Shown here: one piece after another, positions 51,826 through 59,975 of the stretch | Layout of the letters: each line of letters starts with the position of its first letter | Position numbering within the stretch: the first letter of the stretch is position 1 | Origin: Marinimicrococcus flavescens | GTDB taxonomy: Bacteria; Pseudomonadota; Alphaproteobacteria; Geminicoccales; Geminicoccaceae | DNA: 64,000 bases | NCBI GenBank assembly: GCA_029211145.1 | Contig: JARGEQ010000051.1 | Span: 1 to 64,000 of the forward strand | Direction of reading: 5' to 3' | The notes under the pieces: model-generated | What the model saw: the letters and a program-made list of their open reading frames with translations, nothing else | Told to the model about the DNA's origin: nothing | The model's database searches: none | Position numbers and translations under genes: made by a program

Positions 51826-52665
51826 ATGGCACACGCTCTCGTCTCGACCGACTGGCTCGCGCAGAACCTGCACGCTCCCGACGTGCGGGTGGTCGATGCG
51901 ACCTGGTACCTGCCGGGCGTCGGCCGCGATGCCAGGGCGGAGTATGCCGAGCGCCACATCCAGGGCGCCGTCTATTTCGACATTGACGAGATCGCCGAGC
52001 AGGACACCGGCCAGCCGCATACCGTGCCGGGCCCGGTCCGCTTCAGCTCGCGGGTGCGCCGGCTGGGTCTCGGCGACGGCCTCAGGATCGTCGTCTACGA
52101 CGCCAACAGGTTCTGCGCCTCGGCCCGGGTCTGGTGGATGTTCCGGCTGATGGGCCACCGGGAGGTCTACGTGCTGGACGGCGGCCTCGAGAAGTGGCTG
52201 GCCGAGGGGCGGCCCGTCGACGACCGGCCGGTGCGGCCCACCGAGCGGCATTTCACGGCGCGCCAGCACAGCCACCTTCTGCGCGAGCTCGACCAGGTCC
52301 GCGCCAACCTTACCCAGCGGCGCGAGCACCTCGTCGACGCCCGCTCGGCCGGGCGCTTTAGCGGCACCGAGGCAGAGCCGCGGGCCGGGCTCAAGAGCGG
52401 CCACATTCCCGGCAGCTGCAACCTCCCCTACCCGGCGCTGATCGCCGCCGACGGCACGATGCGCCAGGCGGACGAGCTGCGCCGCCTCTTCGAGGAAGCC
52501 GGGGTCGATCTCGGGGCGCCGCTGGTCACGACCTGCGGCTCGGGCGTGTCGGCGGCGGTCCTCAGCCTCGCCCTGTACCGGCTCGGGCGCGAGGACGTGG
52601 CGCTCTATGACGGGTCGTGGAGCGAGTGGGGCGCCCAGCCGGACACGCCGGTCGCCACCGGCTGA
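51826..52665 (+). CDS. sseA: 3-mercaptopyruvate sulfurtransferase
   Basis: A 279-residue tandem rhodanese. The inactive N-terminal domain is followed by the catalytic one (about 155-279), with the active-site loop CGSGVSA. The small residues after the cysteine match mercaptopyruvate sulfurtransferases (CGSGVTA) rather than thiosulfate sulfurtransferases (CRKGVTA). The enzyme moves sulfur from 3-mercaptopyruvate to thiols or cyanide. It starts 34 bases after cysK with GGAGG upstream, so the two are probably one transcript. Confidence 0.93.
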   Translation: MAHALVSTDWLAQNLHAPDVRVVDATWYLPGVGRDARAEYAERHIQGAVYFDIDEIAEQDTGQPHTVPGPVRFSSRVRRLGLGDGLRIVVYDANRFCASARVWWMFRLMGHREVYVLDGGLEKWLAEGRPVDDRPVRPTERHFTARQHSHLLRELDQVRANLTQRREHLVDARSAGRFSGTEAEPRAGLKSGHIPGSCNLPYPALIAADGTMRQADELRRLFEEAGVDLGAPLVTTCGSGVSAAVLSLALYRLGREDVALYDGSWSEWGAQPDTPVATG

Positions 52666-52763
52666 GCGCGGCGTCCGACATGGCCTCGCCGCGCCGGCCA
52701 AATCGGCTCTGGCGCGGCTGCCGCCGGACGCGCTAGCCCTGCTGGCCCCGCAAGGAGCCAGCC

Positions 52764-53381
52764 ATGTATGTCCCATCCCACTTCCGTGCGCCCGACGAGC
52801 AGGCCGCCGTCGAGATCGTCGAACGGCACGGCTTTGGCATGCTGGTCGGCGCTAGCGGCGCACGGCCGATGGTGACGCACCTGCCGATGGTCCTGGAGCG
52901 GACCGGCCAGGGCCTCGTGCTGCTGGGGCATGTGGCGCGCGCCAATCCGCACTGGCAACACCTGGACGGCGCCGAGGCGCTGGCAGTCTTCGCCGGGCCG
53001 CACGCGCACGTCTCGCCGGACTGGTACGCGGCCGGCCCCGCGGTGCCGACCTGGAACTACGTTGCGGCGGAGGCTGTCGTCCGGGTGGAGACCGTCGAGG
53101 CGCCCGAGGCGCTCGAGGGGATCCTCCTCGCGCTGACCCGGCGCTACGAGCCGAGCTGGACCTTTGCGAGCCAGCCCGAGAAGTTCCGCCAAGCGATGCT
53201 GCGCGGCATCGTGGGGCTGCGGATGGCGGTGCTGCAGCTCGAGGCAAAGCTCAAGATGAGCCAGAACCGCTCGTCCGCCGACCGCGCGGGCGTGGTGGCG
53301 GGCCTGCGCGCCCGGGGCGGACCGGAAGACGCCGCGGTGGCCGGGCTGGTGGCCGGCCTGGCGCCTTCCGGACCCGGCTAG
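52764..53381 (+). CDS. PaiB-like FMN-binding protein
   Basis: A 205-residue protein of the PaiB family (FMN-binding split barrel, called a negative regulator in Bacillus). Marks are MYVPSHFRAPD at the start, THLPMVLER, the HAHVSPDWY motif, PTWNYVAAEA and the C-terminal KLKMSQNRS. Whether it regulates transcription or binds flavin as an enzyme is not clear in proteobacteria. It follows sseA after 98 bases and converges on the OmpA-family gene. Confidence 0.88.
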   Translation: MYVPSHFRAPDEQAAVEIVERHGFGMLVGASGARPMVTHLPMVLERTGQGLVLLGHVARANPHWQHLDGAEALAVFAGPHAHVSPDWYAAGPAVPTWNYVAAEAVVRVETVEAPEALEGILLALTRRYEPSWTFASQPEKFRQAMLRGIVGLRMAVLQLEAKLKMSQNRSSADRAGVVAGLRARGGPEDAAVAGLVAGLAPSGPG

Positions 53382-53394
53382 GAGCGGCCGGGGC

Positions 53395-54345
53395 TCAGAA
53401 CCGCAGGCCGAGGTCGAGACCGCCCCACAAGATGCCCTCGTCCCAGTTCGGGTTGCGGAACTGGTAGTCGTAGGCGATCTTCGGGCGCAGCGTCAGCCCG
53501 GCGATGTTGAAGCCGAAGCCGATCTCCGGGCCGGCCACGAAGCCGTCCTGCACGCCCTTGCCGTACACGCCGCCGACATTGATGCTGAAGACGGGCTGGA
53601 ACATGCCGAGATCGGGGGCGAAATCGATGCTGGCCACGGTACGCCCGGTAAGCCCGTCATCCTCGCCGTTGAAGCTCCACAGCACGCCCTGCTTCAAGGA
53701 GACGCCGCCCAGATAGCCCGGCAGCGCCATGAAGCCCAGCTCGATGCCGGCAAGGTCGTTCTCGGTGCCGTCGTCGCCCTGGTCGGTCTCGCGGAAATTG
53801 TGGCCGTAGAGCGGGGCCACCGAGAAGCCGTAGCGGCCCTCGGGCTCGGCCGGGGGCATCGGCTGGGGGGCCGCGGGCGCCGCCACGACCGGGGCCGGAG
53901 CCGGCGCTGCCGGCAGCATGATCTCGACGCGCCGGTTCTGGCGCTCGCGGACGCCGTCCGCGGTCGGCACCAGAAGGTCCTGCTCGCCCACACCGGTCAT
54001 GGCGATGTCCTGCGCGGGCACGCCCTGCCGCTCGAGCTCGCGCGCGACCGCGTCGGCGCGGCGCTGCGAGAGGTCAAGGTTGTAGGACGAGGTGCCAACG
54101 GTGTCAGTGTGGCCGACGACCCGAAGGCGGGCCGCGCCGGTGCGCCGATAGGCGTCGGCAGCATCGCCGATGGTCTGCCGCGCTTCGTCGGTCAGCGTCG
54201 CCTTGTCGAAGGCGAAGAACACCATGTAGCTGGCGTCGCTCTCCATTTGGGAACTGGCGCCACCGGACGTGGAGGACTGCTGGGCATAGGCCGCGACCGG
54301 GAGCGACATGGCCAGCAGGGAGACACCTACAAGAAGCATTCTCAT
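53395..54345 (-). CDS. OmpA-family protein with N-terminal peptidoglycan-binding domain and C-terminal barrel-like domain
   Basis: A 316-residue secreted protein. After a signal peptide (about 1-21, ending AAYAQ) comes an OmpA peptidoglycan-binding domain (about 38-143), with FFAFDKATLTDEA, VVGHTDTVGTSSYN and NRRVEIML. A Pro/Ala linker (about 144-170) follows. The rest (about 172-316) alternates short beta strands and turns and ends in the outer-membrane signature DLGLRF. This reverses the usual order of OmpA proteins, where the barrel is first. It probably still links outer membrane and cell wall. The start at 54345 gives a clean signal peptide. Confidence 0.85.
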   Translation of the reverse strand: MRMLLVGVSLLAMSLPVAAYAQQSSTSGGASSQMESDASYMVFFAFDKATLTDEARQTIGDAADAYRRTGAARLRVVGHTDTVGTSSYNLDLSQRRADAVARELERQGVPAQDIAMTGVGEQDLLVPTADGVRERQNRRVEIMLPAAPAPAPVVAAPAAPQPMPPAEPEGRYGFSVAPLYGHNFRETDQGDDGTENDLAGIELGFMALPGYLGGVSLKQGVLWSFNGEDDGLTGRTVASIDFAPDLGMFQPVFSINVGGVYGKGVQDGFVAGPEIGFGFNIAGLTLRPKIAYDYQFRNPNWDEGILWGGLDLGLRF

Positions 54346-54527
54346 GGCCGGACATCCAAGATGAGACGATGGGAACGTCCCACGATAGCATTCTTGGATG
54401 CCCGACGTTCCGTCCGGCGCGCCATGATCCGTCCGCCATCGGGCTTTCGGCGCAGGTAGAGGGACAGCTGTGGCGCGATTGCCGCACCAGGGCGCGGCGC
54501 CGCAGGCAACAGGGCGGCTCTGGCGCT

Positions 54528-55127
54528 TCAGCCGATGAGGGGGATATGCGCGCCGGCGGTGGCGGGGTAGTGGCCGGTGAGCCGCGGATCGTCGCCGATC
54601 TCGATGGCCCGGCGGTAGGGCACGAAGCCGGAGCGCTGGTAGAAGGCCAGAGCAGCGGGATGGTCGAGGCTGCAGGTATGGACCCAAAAGCGCCGCGGCT
54701 CGTGACGCCAGGCGAGGTCGAGCGCCTGCTCCATGAGCCAACGGCCGGCTCCGGTTCCCACCAGGCTCGGCGCCACGCCGAAGAAGGCGAGCTCGATGTC
54801 GGGCGGGAAGCGGCGGTCGAGCTCGAGAATGCCCTCCGCCCTGCCGTCCTTCTCCACAGCGTAGAGATCGACCAGCGGGTCGTGCAGGATGGCGGCCAGC
54901 TCCTGATCGGACAGAACCAGGCGGCTGGCCCACAGCCACGGCTCGCCCACCTGCCGGAACAGCCCCCGATACCAGTCGAGATCGGCGCTCGCGACCCGGC
55001 GCAGCGCCAGGTCGGCGCGCGCCGGCACGGGCCGCGGAGCAGGACGCGCGGTCATCTCGAGATAGGTCACCACCTCGACGAGCTTGCCGGGGGGGATGTC
55101 GTAATGGCCGTTCTGATCGAGCCGCAT
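54528..55127 (-). CDS. GNAT family N-acetyltransferase
   Basis: A 199-residue protein with a GNAT domain in its C-terminal two thirds. Acetyl-CoA-binding motif A is AFFGVAPSLVGTGAGRWLMEQAL, and motif B is HTCSLDHPAALAFYQRSGFVPY. The first 40 residues are a separate small module. The acceptor is unknown. Last gene of the long minus-strand run; it starts 2 bases past the MBL hydrolase stop. Confidence 0.88.
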   Translation of the reverse strand: MRLDQNGHYDIPPGKLVEVVTYLEMTARPAPRPVPARADLALRRVASADLDWYRGLFRQVGEPWLWASRLVLSDQELAAILHDPLVDLYAVEKDGRAEGILELDRRFPPDIELAFFGVAPSLVGTGAGRWLMEQALDLAWRHEPRRFWVHTCSLDHPAALAFYQRSGFVPYRRAIEIGDDPRLTGHYPATAGAHIPLIG

Positions 55128-55129
55128 GG

Positions 55130-55900
55130 TCACTCCGCCATCTCGATCACGAGGCCGTCGAAGGCCGGCAGCACGCCCGCGGGCAGGCGCGAGGCCCAGT
55201 CGGCATAGTCGACCTCGTGGTTCATGTGGGTGAGGAAGGCCCGCCGCGGCGCCACCCGCTCGATCCAGGCGAGGGCCCGGTCGAGATGCGCGTGGCTGGG
55301 GTGCGGCCGGTCGCGCAACGCGTCGACAATCCAGATCTCGGTGCCCGAAAGGATGTCGAACGCCCGTTCGTCGAGCGCATCGGCATCGGTCGAGTAGGCA
55401 AAGCCGCCGATGCGAAAGCCCCAGCTCTCGCCGTGCCCGTGCTTCTGCGCGAACGGCAGCACCTCGAGCGCGCCGATCCTGAACGGCCCGTCGACGGCAT
55501 GCGCTGCCAGATGCGGCCGCCAGAATCCGTGCTCGCTGCGTCCGCCCTCGAAGGCGTAGGGAAAGCGGCTGCGGATCCGCTCGAGCACGGTGGCGTGGGC
55601 ATAGGTCGGGATCGGCGCCATCATGTTGTTGTTGATGGCGCGCAGATCGTCCAGCCCGTGGACATGGTCGGCGTGGGCGTGGGTATAGATCAGCGCGTCG
55701 ATGGTGCCGATGCCGGCATCGAGACATTGCTGGCGCAGGTCGGGGCCGGTGTCGAAGAGCACCTTGCGGCCCTGCGCCTCGACGAGGATCGAGCAGCGCC
55801 GCCGCTTGTTGCGCGGATCGGGCGAGACGCAGACCGCACAGCCGCAGCCTATCTGCGGAACGCCCGCCGATGTGCCGCAGCCGAGGACGGTTACCCTCAT
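55130..55900 (-). CDS. MBL-fold metallohydrolase, PhnP-like
   Basis: A 256-residue metallo-beta-lactamase-fold enzyme. It starts with the typical VLGCGTSAGVPQIGCGCAVC (a cysteine-rich zinc site as in PhnP) and has the metal motif THAHADHVHGLDDLR, a distal aspartate (YSTDAD) and a final histidine. PhnP-type proteins are cyclic ribose phosphodiesterases, but many relatives beside tatD have unknown roles. Its start overlaps the tatD stop (ATGA), a widely conserved pairing. Confidence 0.9.
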   Translation of the reverse strand: MRVTVLGCGTSAGVPQIGCGCAVCVSPDPRNKRRRCSILVEAQGRKVLFDTGPDLRQQCLDAGIGTIDALIYTHAHADHVHGLDDLRAINNNMMAPIPTYAHATVLERIRSRFPYAFEGGRSEHGFWRPHLAAHAVDGPFRIGALEVLPFAQKHGHGESWGFRIGGFAYSTDADALDERAFDILSGTEIWIVDALRDRPHPSHAHLDRALAWIERVAPRRAFLTHMNHEVDYADWASRLPAGVLPAFDGLVIEMAE

Positions 55901-56688
55901 GCCGCCGGGCGCAGTGCCGCCGCCCGGGTGAACAGGCGGCAGAAATTGGCGGTGGTGGCGCGCTCGATCTCGGCCAGCGGCAGGCCCTTGAGCGCTGCCA
56001 GCGCCTTGGCGGTGTGGACCGTGAACGCGGGCTCGTTGGTGCGCCCGCGCAGCGGCATCGGCGCCAGATAGGGCGCGTCGGTCTCGAGCAGCAGCCGGTC
56101 GAGCGGCATGTCCGCCACCGTGGCGCGGATCGCCTCCGATTTCTTGAAGGTGAGGATCCCGCCAATACCCAGATAGAGCCCCATCGCCACCGCCCGCTCG
56201 GCCAGCCAGCGGCTCGAGCTGTAGCAGTGGATCACGCCGGTGAAGGCGCCCTTCACCATCTCGTCCTCGAGAATGGCGATGGTGTCCTCCTCGGCCTCGC
56301 GGGTGTGCACCACCAGCGGCAGGCCGGTCTCGCGCGCCGCCCTTATATGGGTGCGGAAGCTCGCTGCCTGCCGCTCGCGGGGGCCATAATCGTAGAAATA
56401 GTCGAGCCCGCTCTCACCGATGCCGACGACGCGGGGATGGCGCGCCGCCTCGATGAGAGGTGCGGGATCGTCGAGCCCCTGCTCGCCGGCATGGTGCGGA
56501 TGGATGCCCAGAGCGCAGAGCACCTCGGGATGGCGCTCGGCCACCCCCAGGGCCTTGGCCCAGCCGGCGCGGGTCGTGCCGATGGTGACCATGAGACCGA
56601 CACCGGCCTCCACCGCGCGCGCGACGACGGCGGCCTCGTCCTCGGCAAGGCCGTCATAGTCGAGGTGGCAGTGGCTATCGACGATCAT
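55897..56688 (-). CDS. tatD: TatD family metal-dependent hydrolase
   Basis: A 263-residue TIM-barrel hydrolase. The metal-binding VDSHCHLDYDG is at the start, IGESGLDYFYD holds the bridging glutamate, and LPLVVHTREAEED, GVIHCYSS and LLETDAPYL complete the site. TatD proteins are 3'-5' DNA/RNA exonucleases or deacylases linked to DNA repair and RNA quality control. Overlaps metG upstream by 4 bases and the MBL gene downstream by 4 bases, the common metG-tatD-MBL order. Confidence 0.93.
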   Translation of the reverse strand: MIVDSHCHLDYDGLAEDEAAVVARAVEAGVGLMVTIGTTRAGWAKALGVAERHPEVLCALGIHPHHAGEQGLDDPAPLIEAARHPRVVGIGESGLDYFYDYGPRERQAASFRTHIRAARETGLPLVVHTREAEEDTIAILEDEMVKGAFTGVIHCYSSSRWLAERAVAMGLYLGIGGILTFKKSEAIRATVADMPLDRLLLETDAPYLAPMPLRGRTNEPAFTVHTAKALAALKGLPLAEIERATTANFCRLFTRAAALRPAA

Positions 56689-58217
56689 GCGGTCTCCGGC
56701 TCGACGTGACGCGGGAACACCCCCTGCGGCGCCGGCAGCGCGGTGCCGGCCTCGAGCGTGGCGTCTAGGCTCGCAAAGCCGCGCCCGTCTGCCGGCACGG
56801 CCAGCTGGTCGAGCATCTTGGCCGAGGCGTCCGGCATGAAGGGCTGGGTCAGGATCGCGAGGCGGCGCACCGTCTCGGCCAGCACCCGCAGCACGCTCGC
56901 CATGCGCTCGGGATCGCTCTTGCGCAGCACCCAGGGGGCCTGCTGGTCGACATAGCGGTTGGCCGCCCCGACGACATCCCAGATGGCCTCCAGCGCCTTG
57001 TGGGGTGCCACCGCCTCCATGAGGCGACGGACCTCCGGCAGCAGGTTGCGGCCGGCCCCGAGGAGCGCCTCGTCCTCGGCCGTGAGCGGCCCCGCCTCGG
57101 GCACCACGCCGCCACAGTTGCGGGTGATCATCGTCAGGACGCGCTGCGCCAGGTTGCCGAAATCGTTGGCGAGATCGTGGTTGGTCCGGCGGACCATGGC
57201 GGCGTGGCTGAAGTCGCCGTCATTGCCGAAGGGCACCTCGCGCAGGAGGAAGTAGCGGGTCTGGTCGAGCCCGTACGTCTCCACGAGCTTGAGCGGGTCG
57301 ATCACGTTGCCCAGCGACTTGGAGATCTTCTGCCCCTCGTTGGTCCACCAGCCGTGCGCGAACACCCGGCGCGGCGGCTCGAGCCCGGCGCTCATCAGGA
57401 AGGCCGGCCAGTAGACCGCGTGAAAGCGCAGGATATCCTTGCCGACCATGTGCACGTCGGCCGGCCAGAACTTCTCGAAGAGCCCCTGGGGATCCTCGGG
57501 CCAGCCCAGCGCCGCGATGTAGTTGGTGAGCGCGTCGAGCCAGACATACATCACGTGCGCCGGATCGTTCGGCACCTTCACGCCCCAGCTGAAGCTGGTG
57601 CGCGAGACCGAGAGATCCTGCAGGCCGCCCTTCACGAAGCTCCTGACCTCGTTCATGCGGGTCTGGGGCATCACGAAGTCGGGGTGCTCGTCGTAGAACT
57701 GCAGCAGCCGGTCCTGCCAGGCCGAGAGCCGGAAGAAGTAGGAGGGCTCCTCCACCCACTCGACCGGGGCGCCGGTGGGCGCCTTGCCGTCCACCAGCTC
57801 GCTCTCGGCGTAGAACGCCTCGTCGCGCACCGAGTACCAGCCGGCATAGGAGCCCAGATAGATGTCGCCGGTCTCGACCAGACGGTTCCACAGCGCCTGG
57901 ACCGTCCGCTTGTGACGTTCCTCGGTGGTGCGGATGAAGTCGTCGAAGCTGAAGTTCATCGCCTGGGCGAGGTCGCGAAAGCGTAGCGAGACCTCGTCGG
58001 TGAAGGCCTGCGGATGCTTGCCGGCGGCGCCCGCTGCCTTCTCCACCTTCTGGCCGTGCTCGTCGGTGCCGGTGAGGAAGCGGACCTCGCGGCCGTCGAG
58101 GCGCATGAAGCGGGCGAGCGCGTCGCAGGCGAGCGTCGTGTAGGCGTGGCCGATATGCGGCGAATCGTTGACGTAGTAGATGGGCGTGGTGATGTAGAAG
58201 GCGCCTGCGGCGGCCAT
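56685..58217 (-). CDS. metG: Methionine--tRNA ligase
   Basis: A 510-residue class I synthetase. The HIGH motif is VNDSPHIGHAYT and the KMSKS-type motif GQKISKSLGNVI. No zinc-finger cysteine knuckle is seen and there is no C-terminal EMAP-like tRNA-binding domain, matching the short alphaproteobacterial MetRS class. Start at MAAAGAFYITTPIYY (58217). It follows holB by 19 bases and overlaps tatD by 4 bases. Confidence 0.96.
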   Translation of the reverse strand: MAAAGAFYITTPIYYVNDSPHIGHAYTTLACDALARFMRLDGREVRFLTGTDEHGQKVEKAAGAAGKHPQAFTDEVSLRFRDLAQAMNFSFDDFIRTTEERHKRTVQALWNRLVETGDIYLGSYAGWYSVRDEAFYAESELVDGKAPTGAPVEWVEEPSYFFRLSAWQDRLLQFYDEHPDFVMPQTRMNEVRSFVKGGLQDLSVSRTSFSWGVKVPNDPAHVMYVWLDALTNYIAALGWPEDPQGLFEKFWPADVHMVGKDILRFHAVYWPAFLMSAGLEPPRRVFAHGWWTNEGQKISKSLGNVIDPLKLVETYGLDQTRYFLLREVPFGNDGDFSHAAMVRRTNHDLANDFGNLAQRVLTMITRNCGGVVPEAGPLTAEDEALLGAGRNLLPEVRRLMEAVAPHKALEAIWDVVGAANRYVDQQAPWVLRKSDPERMASVLRVLAETVRRLAILTQPFMPDASAKMLDQLAVPADGRGFASLDATLEAGTALPAPQGVFPRHVEPETA

Positions 58218-58236
58218 GTCTGTCTCCAAGCGACGG

Positions 58237-59325
58237 TCAGCCGGCGATCGGCTCCGGAGACGTCGGCCGGCCGTCGGTGACGTCCTGAACGATCTGCAGG
58301 AAGGCCTGCAGCGGATCGAGATTGAGGCCTTCGACGCGCCCGGCGAGCGCGTGCAGCTTGTCCCACAAGGCCACCGAGCGATCAAGGCCCAGCACCGGCG
58401 CCAGGGCCGCCAGACGGGCGCCCTCGCCCGGCACCAGCTCGGCCGCCGGCGGCCGCCCGGCAGCGGTGCGTGCGGCCCGGCGCAGCACCGTGCCGAGAAG
58501 CCCGGCCGCGGCCGTGACACCGCTCCCCGGCTCGACCTGCGCCTGCTTTTGTGCCCATCGGCTCAAGAGCTCGGCCGCCTCCAGCCGCGGACCCAGCGCC
58601 TCGCGCCCGCGCGCCAGGCTGTCCAGCAGCACGGCATAGGTCTTCAGCCAGTCACCCTGCAGAAGATCCATCGCCCGCCCGAGGCTACCCTCGGCGCCAG
58701 CCAGCGCCTGCTCGAGAAGGTCGGGGGCGGTATCGGGCGTCAGCGCCGCGAGGCCCTGCCGCATGGCGGACTCGTCCAGCGGGTGCAGGCGGAGCAGCGC
58801 GCAGCGCGACGGGATCGTCTGCGGCAGCAGGCCCGGCCGCTGGCCGATCAAAAGGAGCACGACGCCGGGCGGCGGCTCTTCCAGAAGCTTGAGCAGGGCG
58901 TTGGCGGCGTTGCGGTTGAGATCGTCGGCGGCGTCCACGAGAAGGACCCTGGCACCGCCACGCGACGCGGTCACCCGCAGCGCCTCGGCCGCGTCGCGCA
59001 CCAGATCTACCGGGATCTCGGTCTTGCGCTTGCCGGTCTTGGGATCGGTGGGGATGATCAGCACGCGCAGGTCGGGATGGGCGCCGTTGGCGACCATGCG
59101 GAAGATCGGATGGGACGGCTCCTGGCAAGCAACCGCCTCGGCCGGGCCGGCCAGGAGCGCTCGCGCGAAGCGGAAGGCCAGCGTCGCCTTGCCGACGCCG
59201 CGCGGGCCGGTGAGCAGCCAGGCATGCGGCAGGCGGCCGCTGCGCCAGGCGCGCATCAGCACGTTCTCGGCCGCCGACTGGCCGAAGAGATGGGGGGTGG
59301 CCGAAGGTGCGGGCGCACCGCTCAT
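58237..59325 (-). CDS. holB: DNA polymerase III subunit delta'
   Basis: A 362-residue clamp-loader subunit. The AAA+ part has P-loop GPRGVGKATLAF, the DEAD-like VDAADDLNRNAANALLKLLEEPP region and the arginine-finger SRCAL motif. The helical collar follows. Proteobacterial delta' typically does not hydrolyse ATP, though its P-loop pattern is well preserved here. Start at MSGAPAPSATPHLFGQ overlaps the tmk stop by 4 bases, the usual tmk-holB pairing. Confidence 0.94.
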   Translation of the reverse strand: MSGAPAPSATPHLFGQSAAENVLMRAWRSGRLPHAWLLTGPRGVGKATLAFRFARALLAGPAEAVACQEPSHPIFRMVANGAHPDLRVLIIPTDPKTGKRKTEIPVDLVRDAAEALRVTASRGGARVLLVDAADDLNRNAANALLKLLEEPPPGVVLLLIGQRPGLLPQTIPSRCALLRLHPLDESAMRQGLAALTPDTAPDLLEQALAGAEGSLGRAMDLLQGDWLKTYAVLLDSLARGREALGPRLEAAELLSRWAQKQAQVEPGSGVTAAAGLLGTVLRRAARTAAGRPPAAELVPGEGARLAALAPVLGLDRSVALWDKLHALAGRVEGLNLDPLQAFLQIVQDVTDGRPTSPEPIAG

Positions 59326-59975
59326 GGGGCGGCGAGCCCCAGCCGGTCGGCCACCGCGCAGCGGACCGCGCCGGCGACCGCATCGGCATCGGCCGCCGCG
59401 TCGATCACCGCGATGCGCGCCGGCTCGGCACTGGCAAGCTCGAGGTAAGCCCTGCGCACCGCCTCGTGGAAGGCCGCCCCTTTGGCCTCGAAGCGGCCGC
59501 CATTGCCGTCGGCATGGCGGCGCGCCAGCCCGGTTGCCACCGGCAGGTCGAGAAGCAGCGTCAGGTCGGGCACGCGCGCTTGCATGATCTCCTCGTGCAG
59601 CCGGTCGATCAGCGCCGGCTCGAGCCCGCCGGCGCCGCCCTGGTAGACGCGGGTGCTGTCGGCATAGCGGTCGCACAGGACCCAGGCGCCGCGGGCCAGC
59701 GCCGGCTCGATCAGACGGCTCAGATGGTCGGCGCGGGCGGCCGCCACCAGCAGGAGCTCGGCCAGCGGCTGCCAGCGTCCGGCCTCGCCCTCGACGAGCA
59801 GCGCGCGGACCGCCTCGGCTCCCTCGGTGCCGCCCGGCTCGCGGGTGCGGACGACCTCGATTCCCCGGCCGGCGAGCCAGTCCGCCAGGCGTCCGATCTG
59901 GGTGGTCTTGCCCGCGCCCTCGCCGCCCTCGAAAGTGATGAAGCGACCGGGCCCGCGGGCGGCGGCGGTGCTCAG
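59322..59975 (-). CDS. tmk: Thymidylate kinase with apparent CTG start
   Basis: About 217 residues; phosphorylates dTMP to dTDP. The P-loop (FITFEGGEGAGKTTQ), VVRTREPGG, and the LID/DRYADSTRVYQGG region are intact. No ATG, GTG or TTG exists in this frame before the P-loop; the first GTG (59747) would remove it. The frame opens next to the dac stop, where CTG at 59975-59973 overlaps TGA as CTGA, like the ATGA junctions elsewhere in this run, with seven Gs four bases upstream. I take CTG as the start. A sequencing indel in the G-run or frameshifting are alternatives. Confidence 0.88.
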   Translation of the reverse strand: MSTAAARGPGRFITFEGGEGAGKTTQIGRLADWLAGRGIEVVRTREPGGTEGAEAVRALLVEGEAGRWQPLAELLLVAAARADHLSRLIEPALARGAWVLCDRYADSTRVYQGGAGGLEPALIDRLHEEIMQARVPDLTLLLDLPVATGLARRHADGNGGRFEAKGAAFHEAVRRAYLELASAEPARIAVIDAAADADAVAGAVRCAVADRLGLAAP

